Shown piece after piece: positions 60,847-64,000 of a stretch of 64,000 bases of DNA. Position 1 is the first letter of the stretch. Each line of letters opens with the position of its first letter. Under the pieces are notes generated by a model, which was given only the letters and a program-made list of their open reading frames with translations, was not told the origin of the DNA and did no database searches. Location: contig JAVGWX010000019.1 in NCBI GenBank assembly GCA_036924085.1, positions 21,986,293 through 22,050,292 on the forward strand, read 5' to 3'. The translations under genes and the position numbers were made by a program. The stretch comes from Ariolimax columbianus (taxonomy: Eukaryota; Mollusca; Gastropoda; Stylommatophora; Arionidae).

Positions 60847-62360
60847 ACTCGAGAGCTTTATTTGGTGGTACGTACAGATTGAAAATGCGGAGCTTCGTCT
60901 CTTGGGCCATTATGTCAACTCCTACAATTTCTGCTTGTCCGGTGTGATTGACAGATACCGCACTACTCGGTATGCAGTTTTGGGTCAGTATCAGGACCCC
61001 TCCTTTGTGACCTTCTCTATCGAGAGGGAAGGTCTGGTATCATCTGATTGAGAATTTATGATTATTGTTGAGGTGCGTTTCCTTGATACATGCCACGTCA
61101 ATCTTACCTTCATGCAGGTTATGCGTTAGGGGAAGCTTTTTGTTAATGACTCCCTCCGCATTCCACTGTAGTATTTTGAGGGTCTTGAGATTTTGGTCAA
61201 TAGAAATGGCCCCATAGCCATGTGCCTTGACTTTACAACACATGGGTGGGTGACCACCAGTAGTCAAGGGTGGGCCCCTTCGAGGCGTGAGTCCCGGCAC
61301 TCTCGCTGCCTGGCGGGACTCCGCAGGATGATCGCCATATGTTTTTCTGATCGGTTGTACTGTCATCATACTGCGATTTACGTTGCACTTTTTCGTTAGA
61401 TTTGTGGCCCCGTGCATCCGATTTCAACAGGCGTTTCTGTAGGGATGCCCTCCTTAGCCCTTGGCTGTCCCCAGCCTATTTGCAAGGCAGCAGTTGTTTT
61501 GGATCAGAGTTGTCTCTCTTATGGAAGTTGTCTTACCAGACTAACGAGTCTTCACTACTCGTGTCTATAGGGTGCGGTGATGATATATGATATGGACTGG
61601 TTTAACCGGAAGAGAGGCAGTCCAGTGTGTCTGTATCCCAGGATCGTCACGTCCTGCCAGAACGTAGAATTTGCATGTGAGTGGGGTATCTCTTTGCTCC
61701 CTTTATTTTCTTGGCTTCTATGCAGGGATGGTACGCCTAGCATTCCCCGCCACCTGGGATGTTGACACAGTGGGGCAGGTGTGCAATGTCCGCTGGTCTG
61801 CATCTCTTCTGCGTCCATTGGTATCGCTGATAGCGTACAGAGGTAGAGATGGAAGCAGAAGTGCATTTAACCAGGGGACAAGCCTGGTAATGTCACGGAG
61901 ATGTTGTTCGCCTGGTTTGCGGGCATATCTCGTGGTCAAGGAATGAGTCTCGACAGTTCACAGTGAGGTGGCTGGTCTACTGTTTTCGACACACTGACCA
62001 AGAACTAAGTCTTATGTTGGTGGTTTCGCACCCCATCGCCATATAGGGTGAGTATCGAGCAGCTATCCGCCCGCCTTGATCAGCGGATGGAAGAGACCTC
62101 TTTCTGTGGCTTGACCTGGTAGGGTTGAGGCGCGATCCCCAGATCCCGACTATATCGAAGCCTCCCATTGCAATGGTGCTGAGATTTTGGGCGGGATTCC
62201 GGCTTACAGGCGTCCGGCTGTAATCCCTCACATGGTAGCCTCGCGCCATTGGCTTATCAGCCTGGTACGTGAACCAAAATGTCTGCCGCTCCTCTCGAGT
62301 TAGCAGGATTTCCGTAGCAACGTCCTGTCATTTGTAGGGTAAAACTGACCTGTCTTCTGA

Positions 62361-62560
62361 TGGTCTATTTCCAGCACCCGTTCACTATTTGGCCAGGACG
62401 AATTAAACGAGGGTTTTTGTTTGTCAGTTACCACGTATCAGGAACCTGCGGTTTCTGCGGGGTTGAGACACGATTTCCGTAGCGTTCTTTCATTTGAAGG
62501 TTAGAGAGTTGACCTGTCTTCCGTGGGTCTAATACAAGCACACGTTCACTATTAGACCCA
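62361..62560 (-). promoter_or_regulatory. Family A leader: stem-loop units, A4 copy
   Basis: TGGGTCTAAT with ATTAGACCCA at 62560-62524 (perfect 10-bp stem), and a second related loop (GAACGGGTGCTGG) at 62395-62361. Same order and spacing as in A3. Function inferred only. Confidence 0.6.
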
Positions 62561-62600
62561 ACGAAAGTGCTCTCGATTTGTCAGTCGTTCTACAGTATTT

Positions 62601-62664
62601 GCGTGTTGAGTCAATTTAAGCCGCAGGCTCCACTCGTGGTAGTGCTCTTCCGTCAATTCCTTTA
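62601..62664 (-). rRNA. 18S rRNA-derived block in the A4 leader (64 bp)
   Basis: TAAAGGAATTGACGGAAGAG through GAGTGGAGCCTGCGGCTTAA to GACTCAACACGC. Flanking sequence on the far side (CATTCAGTGTTTGA) is not 18S, as in the inner block of A3. Isolated from any rDNA. Confidence 0.85.
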
Positions 62665-62698
62665 TCAAACACTGAATGCAGACCAACCGAGCCACAGA

Positions 62699-62823
62699 GA
62701 GCGTCTCTCAATGTTTTTCTCTTTATTTTTGGAGAATCTCAGCACATGTACGAACTCCATAGCAAACGGCAATGATCCCGTTTCTATTCGCGTTTTGTGC
62801 CGTATACACTATACAGTGCGTCT
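62699..62823. repeat. ~125-bp target-site duplication of LINE A4, right
   Basis: Partner of 57372-57495. It continues past CAGTGCGTCT into GAAAATGATTCGCC, the original flank. Confidence 0.88.
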
Positions 62824-63335
62824 GAAAATGATTCGCCTTATATATTTGTTTTATACCTTTGATTGTTTGATTCAGAAACAGTCGACATTTGGCTATGATT
62901 TTTCAAAGTCCGTCCCTATTGTCAGTGTCAAAGGTCTTTGTTAACAAGCAGACGTATACACGTCACAAGGCCGTTTCTGTTATTTCTTCTAGGTTTGACG
63001 AGCTGCGAATATGTTGATCGTCGGGCGACCAACTTTGAAACCTCAGAAGTTGAGTCAGTTGTTGAGTCAGAAGTTGAGTCAAAAGTTGAGTCAGAAGTTG
63101 AGTCAGAAGTTGAGTCAGAAGTTTACATGCAGTTAATATTTTATCATACCTAACATTGTATTTGTCTTTTTCACTGCTACCAGGACTTGCTTACTCACTT
63201 GACCTGAATGATCTATTAAAACACTTAGGTCCTTTTCTTGAAATATACCACTATTGTCAACAGGAACATGAGCAAAGACATTCATCAGTCTTGTGGCAAC
63301 CAGAGGGGAATCTCCCTCCCTTAATCATAAAAAAT
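62824..63335. other. Stretch without a recognisable gene
   Basis: AT-rich; holds the 12-bp tandem at 63046-63122. No protein domain recognised. Confidence 0.4.
63046..63122. repeat. 12-bp tandem repeat GTTGAGTCAGAA, about six units
   Basis: Perfect or near-perfect units; spurious VESE repeats on the plus strand. Confidence 0.93.
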
Positions 63336-63339
63336 GGAA

Positions 63340-63545
63340 GTGATAGTCAAATTGTATAAAGCATTAGTTAGACCTAGATTGGGGAACTGTGTACAGGTGT
63401 GAAGTCTTTATCGATGAGGCGATATAAACATGATGGAAAGGATACAGAGAGGGGTAATACAACTGACAGCGGAATTCCACAATTATAGTTATGAGAAAAG
63501 ACTCAGAAAAACCGACCTAAATTGTCTAATAACAAAAATAATTGT
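63340..63545 (+). mobile_element. CR1-like LINE C-terminal relic
   Basis: IVKLYKALVRPRLGNCVQV, DINMMERIQR, and HNYSYEKRLRKTDLNCL match the family at 29160 and 55140. Frame interrupted by stops; both ends truncated. Confidence 0.7.
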
Positions 63546-64000
63546 TCATAGTTGGCGACAAAGACCGCCAATATCATCCTATGTCCTACTACATTCGTGA
63601 GTCTGTATAGGCACATGTGACTGATCAAGCCAATGCGAGTTTGGAAAGTTCTATGGCATGCCTCGAAAACATGATCTGTAGTCGGTATTCTCTCTGCTAT
63701 AGACTCTCATCGCAGGTCTATCATCGACTGCCTGAAGGTGGATGTCCTCGTCTATTGCAACCGTCTGTTTAACCATACTTTCCAGGTTAAATTATTTTGA
63801 GTCAGGTTTTCACAGGGAGAAATGACCCTTTGACATCACTTAAGTAACTCATTCAGATTGTCATTCAAACAACCTTGTAATAAATCAGTGCATTGTTCTG
63901 AGTGTCCATTTATAACATAAGATAGGTTTATCGTTGAATTTTAAATGTGTTCTGGGAACGAATAGTTACACTTCACATGATTGATTATATAAAGAACTTT
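63546..64000. other. Stretch without a recognisable gene
   Basis: No coding or repeat signal recognised up to the window end. Confidence 0.4.

Larger units (their letters stand above)
57490..62698 (-). mobile_element. Family A LINE copy A4 with 18S block in leader
   Basis: Minus-strand order: 33 bp of a partial leader unit (62698-62665), 18S block (62664-62601), leader (to ~61420), endonuclease (61417-60157), RT (59826-58388), RNase H (58327-57653), zinc motif and GAA tail (57490-57510). The endonuclease keeps VVGDFNSHS and GSDHRPI; RT keeps FADDLAMW; RNase H is complete. Breaks: a small deletion near 60860 in the endonuclease, frameshifts near 60180, 59840, 59420 and 59310, a stop near 58385, and a damaged LLQNCP end. 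With A3 it defines the family's full length of about 5.2 kb. Confidence 0.9.

Overview
The window looks like a repeat-packed stretch of an animal nuclear genome, most likely a lophotrochozoan and probably a mollusc (gastropod-like). The evidence is a eukaryotic 18S rRNA segment, tRNA-derived SINEs, a mariner relic, an intronless copy of a ciliary TTLL9-type gene, and decayed LINEs whose proteins resemble mollusc I/Nimb/R1-like, RTE-like and CR1-like elements. There are no bacterial operons, no CRISPR arrays and no intact host gene. Nearly every long reading frame belongs to a broken retrotransposon. Taxon and clade names come from family knowledge; no database search was run.

Layout. 0-5.7 kb: LINE relics on both strands. 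5.7-11.5 kb: an RTE-like LINE and an RNase H-type LINE caught in a ~2.2 kb inverted duplication around a 0.77 kb spacer. 11.5-15.2 kb: copy A1 of the dominant LINE family ('family A': endonuclease, reverse transcriptase, RNase H and a C-x-C zinc motif, ending in a GAA-repeat tail). 15.2-20.6 kb: a DNA polymerase B fragment, an unclassified interspersed repeat, a second RTE-like LINE and one Ig-like exon. 21-23.2 kb: a LINE with an internal 78-bp tandem repeat, then a 42-bp minisatellite. 23.7-26.7 kb: a SINE-like repeat and LINE A2, which holds the longest open frame in the window. 28-36.5 kb: SINEs, a CR1-like LINE, a 24-bp minisatellite split by a LINE, and more relics.

37-46.3 kb is the most interesting part. 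LINE A3 is joined at its 5' end to about 1.25 kb of 18S rRNA plus ~145 bp of apparent 5' external transcribed spacer. The whole 6.7 kb block sits inside one SINE-like repeat and is flanked by a short target-site duplication. Immediately after it lies a processed, disrupted TTLL9 copy fused in the same orientation to the 3' end of a family A LINE with its GAA tail. 46-57 kb: LINE tails, a MITE, tRNA SINEs, the mariner relic, a telomere-like tract and a CR1-like LINE carrying three nested insertions. 57.4-62.8 kb: LINE A4, flanked by ~124-bp target-site duplications, with an 18S-derived segment in its 5' leader.

Overall reading: family A is a LINE whose 5' leader is built from tandem units, each holding an 18S rRNA segment and a conserved stem-loop. 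That suggests an rDNA-associated lifestyle. It has left non-rDNA copies and has produced chimeric insertions with pre-rRNA and with a host mRNA. All copies seen here are disabled.
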